This document shows positions 14,340 through 25,560 of a DNA stretch of 64,000 bases, one piece after another. The position numbers and the translations under genes were made by a program. Position 1 is the stretch's first letter. Each line of letters opens with the position of its first letter. The notes beneath the pieces were generated by a model that made no database searches, had not been told where the DNA came from, and saw only the letters and a program-made list of their open reading frames with translations. Origin of the DNA: JBBRZM01 sp963813635 (GTDB lineage Bacteria > Actinomycetota > Acidimicrobiia > IMCC26256 > JBBRZM01); assembly GCA_963813635.1 (NCBI GenBank), contig CAWEZO010000002.1, positions 682,001 to 746,000 of the forward strand, given 5' to 3'.

Positions 14340-15370
14340 GGAACGATCACCGCCCGGCCGTGGAGAGAGCCTGCGCGCATCGCCTCGTACGCTTGCGGCG
14401 CTTCGTCGAGAGAGAACGGTTGAACGCGGGCCCGAATCCTTCCGGCCTCGGCCAGCGCGATGACTTCCATCAGCTCCGGGAGCGATCCCCAGTAGGTGCT
14501 GGCGACCGACACCTCGTACTGAGGCGAGAAGAAGCCGACCGAGAGCGTGCCGCCGGCGATGCCGACGAGTGTGAGGTGGCCCAATTGCCGAGTGATGACG
14601 GCACCAAGCGCGAGGGTCTCGTCCGAGCCGACGATGTCAAGCACAAGGTCGGCGCCGCGCCCGCGCGTGAGCGTCAGTACCTCATCGGCCGTGCCTTCGC
14701 CGCTCGTCACGACGTGCGTCGCGCCGACGTCGCGCACCAAGGCCAGCGGCGCGGGGTCGCGGTCGATCGCGATCACAGTCGTCGGCGTGCACGCGGTGAG
14801 GAGCTGCACCGCCATATGCCCGAGCCCACCGGCTCCGATGACGACTGCGAACGAGCCGGGCGCGAGCAACGGCAACGAACGCTTGATCGCGTGGTACGGG
14901 GTGAGGCCGGCGTCGGTAAGCGGCGCGGCGTCAACCGGCGCCAACGAGTCGAGCGGCACGACGTGGCGAGCGTTCAGCTTCATGAGTGGCGCCATGCCAC
15001 CGTCACAGCCGAGGCCGCCGCCCGCCGCCTCGATCACCGCCTGCCGTTCGCAGTAGTTCTCCATCCCCTGCCGGCAGCGCTTGCAGCGGCCGCAGCCCCA
15101 TGGCCCGTAGACCGCGACGGGTGCGCCGACCTCGAGATTGGTCACGCCTGTGCCGACAGCCTCGATCCATCCCGCGTTCTCGTGGCCGAGGGTAAACGGC
15201 GGGCTCCACGGGAGCATCCCCTCCGAGAAGTCGTACATCAGGTGCAGGTCCGAGTGGCACGCCCCCGCGCCACCGACGCGGACGAGCACCTCCCCCGGCC
15301 CGGGCTCCGGTTCGGCGACGTCCCGGAACTCGGCGGTCTTTCCAAAGTCGATGAGTTGCAGCGCACGCAT
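14336..15370 (-). CDS. Zinc-dependent alcohol dehydrogenase, Adh-type MDR
   Basis: 344 residues. Catalytic zinc ligands are in GACHSDLH and GHENAG; the structural zinc cluster is CGRCKRCRQGMENYC (four Cys). The Rossmann motif is VIGAGGLGHMAVQLL, and Asp in AIDRDPAPL suggests NAD. It reduces aldehydes or oxidises alcohols in the cytoplasm. It lies in the minus-strand operon small Cys protein - phosphoribosyltransferase - CBS - Adh - truncated PNPOx, and shares a GTGA overlap with the last gene. It is therefore probably co-induced under the DosR-like site at 17428. Confidence 0.93.
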   Translation of the reverse strand: MRALQLIDFGKTAEFRDVAEPEPGPGEVLVRVGGAGACHSDLHLMYDFSEGMLPWSPPFTLGHENAGWIEAVGTGVTNLEVGAPVAVYGPWGCGRCKRCRQGMENYCERQAVIEAAGGGLGCDGGMAPLMKLNARHVVPLDSLAPVDAAPLTDAGLTPYHAIKRSLPLLAPGSFAVVIGAGGLGHMAVQLLTACTPTTVIAIDRDPAPLALVRDVGATHVVTSGEGTADEVLTLTRGRGADLVLDIVGSDETLALGAVITRQLGHLTLVGIAGGTLSVGFFSPQYEVSVASTYWGSLPELMEVIALAEAGRIRARVQPFSLDEAPQAYEAMRAGSLHGRAVIVP

Positions 15371-15421
15371 GTCGGTCTCTCAGTCGCTCAGGGTGGCTAC
15401 CTCAGCAGATGCCCGAGGTCG

Positions 15422-15838
15422 TCAGGCTTGCCGGTCATCCAGCAATGCACGCAAAATGCCGCGTTCCGACACAACACCGACGACCACACCGTCGTCGATG
15501 ACGGGCACGTGCCGGATTTCGTTGTCGACCATGCATTCGGCGACCACCGAAAGGGTGGCGCCTGGTGGCAGGCTGACGAGATCCAGCGTCATCACGTTTT
15601 GCGCGATCTCCTCGTCGGGGTCCGCGCCTTCCGCCAGCGCTCGGACGATGTCGCGCTCGGAGATCAGTCCCGCCGCGTGAGTTCCCGGCCCACGCGACGG
15701 AGGCGCGCCGCGCACGACGGCGACGCCGATGTAGTCCCCGGCGAGTGTCTCAGCGACCTGACGGAGGGTCGCGTCGGGATCGACATCGACCGTTGGGCGA
15801 TCAATCAACGTACGGACGGTCGTGTTCTCGATGCTCAT
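15422..15838 (-). CDS. CBS-domain protein, Hrp1-like
   Basis: 138 residues made of two CBS motifs (about 5-65 and 75-135): DVDPDATLRQVAETLAGDYI, GLISERDIVRAL, SLPPGATLSVVAECMVDNEI, RHVPVIDDGVVVGVVSERGI. Stand-alone CBS pairs bind adenine nucleotides. The size and layout match the hypoxic-response protein Hrp1 (Rv2626c) of the M. tuberculosis DosR regulon. It lies in the operon started by the DosR-like site at 17428, 28 bases after the phosphoribosyltransferase gene. Confidence 0.9.
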   Translation of the reverse strand: MSIENTTVRTLIDRPTVDVDPDATLRQVAETLAGDYIGVAVVRGAPPSRGPGTHAAGLISERDIVRALAEGADPDEEIAQNVMTLDLVSLPPGATLSVVAECMVDNEIRHVPVIDDGVVVGVVSERGILRALLDDRQA

Positions 15839-15865
15839 GTGTCCACCTCCTCGTCGATTGGGTGA

Positions 15866-17269
15866 TCAGGGCATAGCCCGAGCGTCGGACAGGTGCTGAA
15901 GGAACCAATGCTGCGCGAGAGACGCCGCCGCTTCGAGCGTGCCGGGCTCCTCGAAGAGGTGCGTCGCACCGGGCACGATCGCGATGCGATGCTCACAGCG
16001 GAGTCTCGCGGCCGCCTCCTCGTTGAGCCGCAGCACCACGGTGTCGTCACCCCCAACGATCAACAACGTCGGCGCCTCGACGGCCGCGAGACGCGCCGCG
16101 GCCAGGTCCGGCCGGCCACCTCGCGACACGACCGCGGCAATCGCATGGTCCTCGCTCGCAGCCCACAACGCGGCGCCCGCCCCGGTACTGGCGCCGAAAT
16201 AGCCGACGGCGAGACCGTCGCATGAGGGTTGCGTCCGAGCCCACCGCGTCGCGGCGACCAACCGCACCGCCAGGAGCTCGAAGTCGAACACGTTCGCCCG
16301 CTCGAACGCCTCGTCGGGCAACAGGAGGTCGAACAGCAACGTCGCGAGCCCACCCTCCTGCAGACGGCGGGCCACGAACTGGTTGCGGGGACTGTGTCGG
16401 CTGCTCCCGCTCCCGTGGGCGAAGAGCACAAGGCCGTGAGCACCATGCGGAACCGTGAGGTGACCGGGGAGCCCCAACCCGTCCGAGGACACCACGACCT
16501 CGCCGTCGAACCGTGGCGGAGTCTCGTCGGCCGGATCGTCGTCAGCCGGATCGTCGTCAGCCGGATCGTCGTCAGCCGGATCGTCGTCCGAACCGGGCGT
16601 CGCCGCCGCGCTGAGCAGCGCACGAACTTCGTCGTCGGTGGTCTGGGTGAACCGCTCGTACCACGCGCCGATCGCGACGAAGGGGCTGGGCGTCTCCACC
16701 GCGACCACCGCATCCGCAACATCGGAAAGCGCATGAACCGATTCGGGCGCGGCCACCGGAACCGCGAGCACCACCCGACGCGCACCGTGCAAGCGCGCGA
16801 TCTGCAATGCGGCGCGGGCTGTCCCTCCGGTCGCGATGCCGTCGTCGACGACGATCACCGTTCGGCCCTCAACTGACGTCATCGGACGGCCGCCTCGATA
16901 CAGACGAACACGTCGTTCCAGCTCAGCGCGTTCACGAGCTTCGACCGCCGCGATCTCGTCCGGGGTCACCTGCGCGACTCGAACCATTTCTGAATCGAGC
17001 ACCCGCACACCCTCTTCGCCGATCGCGCCCATCCCGAGCTCGGGTTGGAACGGCACGCCGAGTTTCCGGACCACCATGACCTCGAGCGGTGCGTGAAGCG
17101 CGCGAGCGACCTCGAATGCCACGGGCACGCCGCCGCGAGGCAAGGCCAGGACCACCGGCTTGTCATCGCGGAACCCCTCGAGTCTCTCCGCAAGCGCGAC
17201 ACCCGCCTCTCGCCGGTCGCGGAAGCGCCGGGCAACTGTCTGGGTCGCGAGAGGAAATTGCCTCGTCAT
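15866..17269 (-). CDS. Phosphoribosyltransferase - dienelactone-hydrolase-like fusion
   Basis: 467 residues from ATG 17269, which overlaps the upstream small gene's stop (ATGA). Domain 1 (about 10-220) is a PRTase with VLALPRGGVPVAFEVARAL and the PRPP loop VIVVDDGIATGGTA. An acidic (DDDPA)x4 linker follows at about 227-246. Domain 2 (about 260-460) is an alpha/beta hydrolase with oxyanion FAHGSGSS, nucleophile elbow FGASTGAG, Asp in IVGGDDTVV and His in PGATHLFEEPG. All catalytic residues are present. PRTase/hydrolase proteins of this kind belong to dormancy-type regulons. Substrates are unknown. Confidence 0.9.
   Translation of the reverse strand: MTRQFPLATQTVARRFRDRREAGVALAERLEGFRDDKPVVLALPRGGVPVAFEVARALHAPLEVMVVRKLGVPFQPELGMGAIGEEGVRVLDSEMVRVAQVTPDEIAAVEARERAELERRVRLYRGGRPMTSVEGRTVIVVDDGIATGGTARAALQIARLHGARRVVLAVPVAAPESVHALSDVADAVVAVETPSPFVAIGAWYERFTQTTDDEVRALLSAAATPGSDDDPADDDPADDDPADDDPADETPPRFDGEVVVSSDGLGLPGHLTVPHGAHGLVLFAHGSGSSRHSPRNQFVARRLQEGGLATLLFDLLLPDEAFERANVFDFELLAVRLVAATRWARTQPSCDGLAVGYFGASTGAGAALWAASEDHAIAAVVSRGGRPDLAAARLAAVEAPTLLIVGGDDTVVLRLNEEAAARLRCEHRIAIVPGATHLFEEPGTLEAAASLAQHWFLQHLSDARAMP
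16531..16590. repeat. Four tandem 15-base repeats (ccggatcgtcgtcag)
   Basis: Three identical copies plus one with a changed end encode the (DDDPA)x4 linker between the phosphoribosyltransferase and hydrolase domains. The period is a multiple of three, so copy-number change would lengthen or shorten the linker in frame. Similar 15-base units invite slippage. Confidence 0.9.
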
Positions 17270-17370
17270 GGCGCGCTGCGTTCGTCGCTGGACACGATCA
17301 GCGCACGGCATCTCTTGCACAGCCCTCGCCGCGCCCGCTCATCTCGTCGGCAGCTTCGACAGGCCTTCAT
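17266..17370 (-). CDS. 34-residue double-CxxC small protein
   Basis: ATG 17370 follows a strong GGGAGGA (17374-17380 on the complement). The peptide is MKACRSCRRDERARRGLCKR followed by CRALIVSSDERSAP. Two Cys pairs, CRSC and CKRC, are separated by 12 residues, so it could form a minimal zinc ribbon. The stop overlaps the phosphoribosyltransferase ATG (ATGA). The good ribosome-binding site, overlap and location 58 bases below a DosR-like site argue that it is real. Function unknown; it may be a leader coupling translation. Confidence 0.65.
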   Translation of the reverse strand: MKACRSCRRDERARRGLCKRCRALIVSSDERSAP

Positions 17371-17427
17371 GCTTCCTCCCGTGGCGTTCCTCATATCAAT
17401 GGTGGCGCCTGCTCGCTGCAGGGAACA

Positions 17428-17441
17428 GGGTCGGAGGTCCC
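17428..17441 (-). promoter_or_regulatory. DosR-like box (GGGACCTCCGACCC on the minus strand)
   Basis: Both half-sites match GGGAC...GACCC perfectly. It is 58 bases upstream of the small Cys-protein start, the first gene of the PRTase-CBS-Adh operon. The spacing fits an activator site near -60 for that operon. Confidence 0.7.
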
Positions 17442-17504
17442 ACAAGTGGGGGCGCGAGAGGCCCGGACCCGGTGCAGCCGCGTGACACCAGAGCAAGGTC
17501 GTGC

Positions 17505-17655
17505 GATCGAAACGACAAGAAGCAGCGAGCGGTCGGTGACGTCGCGGGCCGTACTCCGATGCTCGTCGACGAGATCATCACCACCGGTGCCGCGATCTGC
17601 GCGGCAGCGCAGGCAGTGCGCGACCAGGGTCCGCAGCCGGCGCTCTTGGTGGCGG
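17505..17655 (+). pseudogene. Remnant of a ribose-phosphate pyrophosphokinase (PRPP synthetase) gene
   Basis: A short plus-strand stretch reads NDKKQRAVGDVAGRTPMLVD then EIITTGAAICAAAQAVRDQG and LLVAATL. This matches the PRPP-binding loop region near the end of PRPP synthetases (GxVxGrxxxLVDDmisTGGTi...aaxxLxxxGAxxVxxxaTH). No start, no N-terminal ATP site and no proper end are present; Asp-Asp of the loop is Asp-Glu and GGT is GAA. It lies between the PRTase operon and the P-type ATPase and is a decayed fragment. Confidence 0.6.
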
Positions 17656-17668
17656 CGACGCTCGATCA

Positions 17669-17682
17669 GGGTCGAAGGTCCG
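17669..17682 (-). promoter_or_regulatory. DosR-like box (CGGACCTTCGACCC on the minus strand)
   Basis: One mismatch to GGGACCTTCGACCC. It lies just past the PRPP-synthetase remnant, between the end of the P-type ATPase gene and the PRTase operon, about 300 bases from the nearest start. It may be the leftover promoter site of a lost gene or a distal site for the PRTase operon. Confidence 0.5.
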
Positions 17683-17729
17683 ACTGCTTGCCCGGCCGCA
17701 CGACGCGATTCCGAGTCATGAGCCATCGG

Positions 17730-20418
<2,689 letters not shown>

Positions 20419-20429
<11 letters not shown>

Positions 20430-20577
20430 CGCCGCGCCCTGCGATATCTCGCGATCCACCACGAGCGGAAGAGCGTCGGCGCGCGAGGCGCACGGCAATC
20501 GTGACCGACATCCAGCACAAGGCTGCTGCTATCACAACCCCACCCAGGATTACGGCCACGATCTCAGCAGATCCCAT
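20419..20577 (-). CDS. 52-residue single-TM protein preceding the P-type ATPase
   Basis: ATG 20577 is preceded by AAGGA; an ATG two codons upstream is the alternative. MGSAEIVAVILGGVVIAAAL begins a long hydrophobic helix, continuing CWMSVTIAVRLARRR with a basic stop-transfer end, so the C-terminus should be cytoplasmic. The end overlaps the ATPase start by 11 bases, suggesting coupling. Small one-helix proteins with a similar EIVxxxGG start accompany metal-transport ATPases; a regulatory subunit is a guess. Confidence 0.6.
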
Positions 20578-20647
20578 GCTCATCCTTCGCGCACAGTCGG
20601 ACCCCGTGGGTCGGGGCTCGAGCAGGGGCTGATGGCGCTCACTCGAA

Positions 20648-20661
20648 TGGACCTTCGACCC
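20648..20661 (+). promoter_or_regulatory. DosR-like box (TGGACCTTCGACCC)
   Basis: One mismatch to GGGACCTTCGACCC. It is 71 bases upstream of the small TM gene that leads the P-type ATPase operon (minus strand), and about 90 bases past the end of the APH-AAA kinase gene. Confidence 0.65.
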
Positions 20662-20752
20662 GCTGCTCGTGGCGCTCGCCCGTCGACGCGCCCCGGGAAG
20701 GGTGAACCGCACCGACGTGCGGCAGCGAAATGGCGGCACTGCAGCGGTTCCC

Positions 20753-22223
20753 TCATTTCACTGCGGCAAGCCCTGCGGTCACGACGTCGTCGCGTCCGGC
20801 CGACGTGTCGATCGTCACGGCCGTCGGCCACGCCTCGGCAGTCACTGCCATGCGCGCCGCGATCGCGCTCGTGGCGTCCGAGGCGTCGACGCCGGCTCGG
20901 GCGCGCGCGTCCAGCCGTTTCCGCGCGACCTCCATCGGGGCGTCGCAACGCAATTCGATGAGATCGCTACTGGTTTCGCGTGCGACGGCCGCGGCCTTTT
21001 CACGCCAACCGCTCGCACTCCAAGATGCGTCGAGGATCACGGGCTCGCCGAGCTCGAGCAGGGCGTGGGCGCGGTCGAGGAGGGCACCGTAGGTCGCCGC
21101 AGTCGTGCGCTCGTCGTAGAGACCCTCGCCATAGTCCTCGGCGGCCCGGGTTGCGTGGCCCAGACCAGCCAGGTCCTTGCGCACCTCGTCGGAGCGCAGC
21201 ACGGTCCAGCCGAGCCGGTCGGCGAGGCTGCCGGCGAGCGTCGACTTGCCGGTGCCCGGAAGTCCACCGACGAGCGCGAGCACCACACGGCCGCGGGTCA
21301 GATGGTCGTACGTCATCCGAAGAAGCTGCCCGGCCTGTTCGCCGGCCATCGCATCCCCCTGGCCGACGCGCAGGCACGCCACCTTGCACCTGACATGGGC
21401 GCGATACGCGATGTAATGCTGCGCGAGCGTCTCCGGATAGGTCTCACCGGCGAACTCCCGGTACCAGCCGAGGAAGCGGGCGCCGAGATCCGCGGCGCCC
21501 ACGCGTTCGAGATCCATTGCGAGGAACGCGACGTCGGCGAGGACGTCGCCATAGCGGAGCCGGTCGTCGAACTCGATGCAGTCGAGGATGCGGGGCCCGT
21601 CGTCCAAGCAGAAGATGTCGTCGGCAAGCAGGTCGCCGTGGCCGTCCCGCACTCTCGCGCCGTCGATGCGCACGGCGAAGAGCTGCCCACGGCCGTCGAG
21701 GTACCGGCGAGCCAACTCCTCGATCCGGGCCGCCACGGCGGCATCGAGCAGAGAACCCGACGAACGGCTGCATCATGGCGAAGCTCGACTCCCAATTCGC
21801 ACGCACCGCATCGACCGAGCCCGCCGCCGCGATCAACGCCGAGGTCTCCGCATGGGTATGGAACGCCGCGATCTCGCGAGCCACGTCACGAACGCATCCG
21901 TCGACAGATTCTTGGCGCTCGACGAGTGTGGAGAGCCTGCGCTCGTCCGGCATTCGTCGCATCACAACCAGATGGTCACACGGCAGACCACCGGTGCCGA
22001 GCACTTCGGCGACACCCAGGTAGACGTCGGGCGCCAAGCGCCGGTTGAGCTCCACCTCGCGGTAACAGACCCGCTCGCGTTCAGCTGCGGTCGAGAAGTC
22101 GAGAACGTCGAGCTTCACCGGCTTCTTGAGCTTGTAGACGCGATCGCCGACGAAGAACACGGTCGACACATGCGTCTCTCGTACGGCCGCCGGAAGAGTC
22201 GAGCCGCTACCCGACATCACCAT
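20753..22223 (-). CDS. APH-like/AAA-type P-loop kinase fusion, Rv2004c-like (frame break near 21755)
   Basis: The N-terminal aminoglycoside-phosphotransferase-like part has VFFVGDRVYKLKKPVKLDVL and VDAVRANWESSF. After an extra base near 21755 it continues SLLDAAVAARIEELARRYL, with HGDLLADDIFCLDD as the APH-type catalytic HGD loop and DCIEFDDRLRYGDVLAD. The C-terminal P-loop domain has ALVGGLPGTGKSTLAGSLAD and LILD-type ILDASWSAS. Total about 490 residues. The layout is that of Rv2004c of the M. tuberculosis DosR regulon. Start ATG 22223 overlaps the PEP-synthase-like gene by 17 bases. Substrate unknown. Confidence 0.85.
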
Positions 22224-24143
22224 GCGTCATCTCGGCATTGCTCCGCGCCGCGTCGAGGATGACGCGTCGCTCGGCTGCGCCGATTGCCTGGCGCGCCCTG
22301 GTGACGGCGTCGGGATTCACGGAGATCGAAGTGATGCCATACCGAACGAGATGCTCCGCGAACTCCGGTCGGTTCGACGGTGCCTGTCCGCAGAGCGACG
22401 AGGTGATACCGGCCTCGCGCGCCGCAGTGATGATGCGCTCGATGGCGTCGAGCACCGCCGCGTCACTCTCGTCGAACAGCTCGGCGCAGATCTCGGAGTC
22501 GCGATCAACGCCCAACATGAGTTGGGTGAGGTCATTGGATCCGATCGATACCCCGTCGATGCCGAGCGCGGCGTACTCGGGGATTCGGTAAACGACCGAG
22601 GGAACCTCCGCCATCACCCACCGGTGCAGCCCGTCATGGCTTCCGAGGGGGCTCGCGTCAACGAGCTCGAGGCAGGCCTCGAGCTCCCAACGCGTCCGCA
22701 CGAACGGGAGCATGAGGTGCAGGTTGGGTGTCTCATCGCGGACGCGCGCAAGCACCTCCAGCTCGAACCGAAACAGATCGGGTTCACGCACATACCGGTA
22801 GCAGCCGCGGTAACCGATCATCGGGTTGTCCTCGATCGGCTCGAACGCCGCCCCCCCTTCGAGCCCCCGGAATTCGTTGCTGCGAAAGTCGATCGTGCGG
22901 TAGACGACCGGCCGGGGCGCGAACGCGCGGGTGATGCGAAACAGCGACGCAGCCATCCGATCGACGAGCTCCCGCTCGCGACCCTCCGCGAGTAGTTGCC
23001 GCGGGTGCGCGCCGCCAAGCGCTTCGGTGAGCATGAACTCGGCGCGGAGCAGGCCGACACCATCGACGGGAAGGCTCGCCACGCGCTCGGCCTGATCGGG
23101 CATGGCGAGGTTCACGTAGACGCGTGTCGCCAAAGCCTCCATCCCGAGGTCCGGCGCCGCGACCTCACGCTCGCGCGTCGAAATCGGCATCGAGGCCGAA
23201 CCCGCCGTCAGCTGTGCGACGTGGTCGCCGTCATAGATCGCGCCCTGGTCTGCGTCGACGGTCACAACCATGCGATCTCGCAGCGTCTCGGTCGCGTGAC
23301 GCGTGCCCACGATGCACGGAACGCCGAGCTCGCGGCTGACGATCGCGGCGTGGCACGTCGTGCCGCCGCCGTCGGTGACGAGTGCGCCGGCACGGCGGAT
23401 GACCGACACCCAATCGGGGTTGGTCATCGGCGCGACGAGGATGTCACCGGCTTCGAGCACACCACTCTCGCTCAGCGCGTGCAGAACTCGCACCCGTCCC
23501 GCCACCACGCCGGGCGCCGCGGCCAGCCCGGTCACAAGAGCGGGCCCGTGTTCTCCCGCAGCGCCTTGGCGCGCTGCACGACGACGGCGATCGCGGGCTC
23601 CGCGGTGATGTGCTGCGTCGCGCGATAAGCGCACACGCGGGCGGAGAATAACGATGCCCAGCAGTCGACGATGCGCGCCAACAGCGCTTCTTCGCCGCGC
23701 ACGTTGGTGAACGACTCGTTCATCCCGGCGAACGATGTGGTCGCCGAATCTTCTGCGGTCGCGGACGAGCGCACCGCGACGAAAGGGTCACCACCTAGGC
23801 GGCGATATGCGTCGAGCACCTCGCGGCGCAGCTCGTCGGGAATGCCCGCCTTGTGCACGAGATCCTGCAACTCGGATGCCGCGCTCGCGAGGGATGCTTG
23901 GTCGGCTGCGTCCGCGGTGGTCGCGCGCTCCTGCAGCTCTGCACGTACACGCGCAAGATCCACCGCCTCGAGGTACGCGTGGGCGGTCACGACAAACCCC
24001 TCGGGCACGGGCAGACCCGCTCCGACGAGTTCGCCCAGATTGGCGCCCTTGCCCCCCGCGACCTCGACATCGCTCTTCGTCAGCTCGTCGAACCACACGA
24101 TCCTTGAGCGTGCGACGGGCGGCTCGGCCGTTCGGATGGTCAT
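22207..24143 (-). CDS. PEP-synthase-like protein with internal deletion and a frame break near 23540
   Basis: The N-terminal ATP-grasp part (ELTKSDVEVAGGKGANLGEL, GLPVPEGFVVTAHAY, FVAVRSSATAEDSATTSFAG) stops after AEPAIAVVVQR. It joins directly to AKALRENTGPALVTGLAAAP, the linker before the phospho-His domain, whose TDGGGTTCHAAIVSRELGVP holds the swivelling His. The TIM-barrel PEP domain follows (GLLRAEFM, SNDLTQLMLGVDRD, SLCGQAPS with catalytic Cys). Compared with PpsA about 150 residues are missing, including the second half of the ATP site (GVMFT and ENPT/QARPET region). Full synthase activity is doubtful. Confidence 0.8.
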
Positions 24144-24208
24144 CGCGCCCTCTGGTGTGCGTGGCTGAGCATCGCGATTATTCTGACCGGGGCGCCGATG
24201 AGCGGGTA

Positions 24209-24222
24209 GGGCCGAAGGTCAC
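24209..24222 (-). promoter_or_regulatory. DosR-like box (GTGACCTTCGGCCC on the minus strand)
   Basis: Two mismatches to GGGACCTTCGACCC. It is 66 bases upstream of the PEP-synthase-like start and reads into the PEPS-kinase operon. Confidence 0.6.
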
Positions 24223-24289
24223 CCTGAACGATGCTGGCCCCGCCCGTCACCCGGCGAGGGAGTTGCGTGCGGCAGCCGGGGACGATGAG

Positions 24290-24925
24290 CTACGGGCTGA
24301 GACGTGTGGCGAAGATCGCCGCTTGGGTTCGTCGCTCCATCCCCAGCTTGCGGAGGAGGTTCGACACGTAGTTCTTCACCGTCTTCTCCGCCAGATTCAG
24401 GTGCTCGGCAATCTGCCGGTTTGTCAAACCTTCGGCTATCAGCTCGAGGATCCGACGTTCCTGGCCGGTCAGCTGAGCGAGCCGTTCGTCTTCCGCCGGC
24501 GGTTCTCGCACGCGGTCGAGCACACGCTTCGTGACGCCGGGGTCGAGCAACGATTCGCCGCGAGCGGCGCGTCGCACCGCGTCAATGATGTCGGTTCCCC
24601 GGATCTGCTTCAGCAGGTACCCCGCCGCACCGGCCATGACCGCGTGCAACAGCGCCTCGTCGTCGGAGAACGAGGTGAGCATCAGGCATGCGATATCGGG
24701 ATGTCGCGACCTGACCTCCCGGCACACCTCGACACCATCGCCGTCCGGAAGTCGTACATCGAGCACCGCAACGGTCGGACGGGTGGGCGGGATGCGAGCC
24801 AGTGCCTGCTCGGCCGTGCCCGCTTCGCCGACGACCTCGATGTCGTCGTCGGCCTCGAGCAGCTCGCGCAGGCCCCGGCGCACGACTTCGTGATCGTCGA
24901 GGAGGAACACGCGGATCGTCGCCAT
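24290..24925 (-). CDS. devR: DevR/DosR-type NarL/LuxR-family response regulator
   Basis: 211 residues from ATG 24925 (GTG 24934 is possible). The receiver has VFLLDDHEVVRRGLRELLEA, phospho-Asp in VAVLDVRLPDGDG, Thr-Ser in LMLTSFSDDEA and Lys in GYLLKQIRG. The LuxR domain is LTGQERRILELIAEGLTNRQ then IAEHLNLAEKTVKNYVSNLL and RKLGMERRTQAAIFAT. Receiver and DNA-binding segments closely match M. tuberculosis DosR, including the EKTVKNYVS recognition helix and KLGMERRTQAA end. Reads away from PNPOx, sharing a perfect box at 24986. Probably controls the surrounding stress genes. Confidence 0.93.
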   Translation of the reverse strand: MATIRVFLLDDHEVVRRGLRELLEADDDIEVVGEAGTAEQALARIPPTRPTVAVLDVRLPDGDGVEVCREVRSRHPDIACLMLTSFSDDEALLHAVMAGAAGYLLKQIRGTDIIDAVRRAARGESLLDPGVTKRVLDRVREPPAEDERLAQLTGQERRILELIAEGLTNRQIAEHLNLAEKTVKNYVSNLLRKLGMERRTQAAIFATRLSP

Positions 24926-24985
24926 CTGACTCACTCACGGGAGACTAACCGGCGGTCGCCGGATGCTCATTTTCGCGTCCGGACT

Positions 24986-24999
24986 GGGACCTTCGACCC
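24986..24999 (+). promoter_or_regulatory. DosR-like box, perfect consensus GGGACCTTCGACCC
   Basis: It is 61 bases upstream of the DevR-like start (minus strand) and 137 bases upstream of the divergent PNPOx-like start. This position suggests autoregulation of the response regulator. Confidence 0.72.
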
Positions 25000-25135
25000 T
25001 GTTGGCGCGTCGCCTTCGCGGGCACTCTGGAGACGTCGGGCGAACCGGCCGACGGGGGTGCGTCATGGTTGATGAATCCTTGGCCCCAGTACACGGGACA
25101 GTGTGCCGCCACAACGGCGCGCCGGTAAAGGCCTG

Positions 25136-25528
25136 ATGATGACGCTCCTTGCGCTCTCACGCGCCGCATGCCTTCAGCGTCTCGCCGACAACCATCTTGG
25201 GCGCCTCGCGATCAACGTCGACGCCATCCCCCGGGTGTTCCCGGTCAACTACGCGCTGCAGGGCGATTCGATCATCTTTCGCAGCGACGAAGGCACCAAG
25301 CTCACGGCCGCATCTCGTGGCGCGCTCGTGTCATTCGAGATCGACGATGACAACCCCCTGTACCACACCGGATGGAGCGTCGTGGCGACGGGCCACCTCG
25401 AGCTCGTGACCGGTGAGGCAGAGCTGCACGCATTGCGGCGCGCCGCGGTGCGGCCGTGGGCGGAGCTGGGCCAGTACTTCCTGCGCATCCGCATCATCGA
25501 GGTCACGGGCCGGCGCATCGATATCTAG
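25136..25528 (+). CDS. Pyridoxamine-5'-phosphate-oxidase-like FMN-binding split-barrel protein
   Basis: 130 residues; ATG 25136 or 25139 follows AAAGG. The sequence CLQRLADNHLGRLAINVDAI then PRVFPVNYALQGDSIIFRSD, GTKLTAASRGALVSFEIDD and GWSVVATGHLEL is the typical actinobacterial PNPOx-like pattern, ending in RIIEVTGRRIDI. Family members bind FMN, F420 or haem, and several belong to the mycobacterial DosR regulon. Substrate unknown. It is divergent from the DevR-like gene with a shared box. Confidence 0.9.
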   Translation: MMTLLALSRAACLQRLADNHLGRLAINVDAIPRVFPVNYALQGDSIIFRSDEGTKLTAASRGALVSFEIDDDNPLYHTGWSVVATGHLELVTGEAELHALRRAAVRPWAELGQYFLRIRIIEVTGRRIDI

Positions 25529-25560
25529 ACCCGTGCGCGCAACTCACCGAACGACCCCGT

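Noticed and set aside
16531..16590. Regular repeats that might suggest a CRISPR array
   Set aside because: Repeats are only 15 bases, directly adjacent without spacers, and encode an in-frame protein linker.
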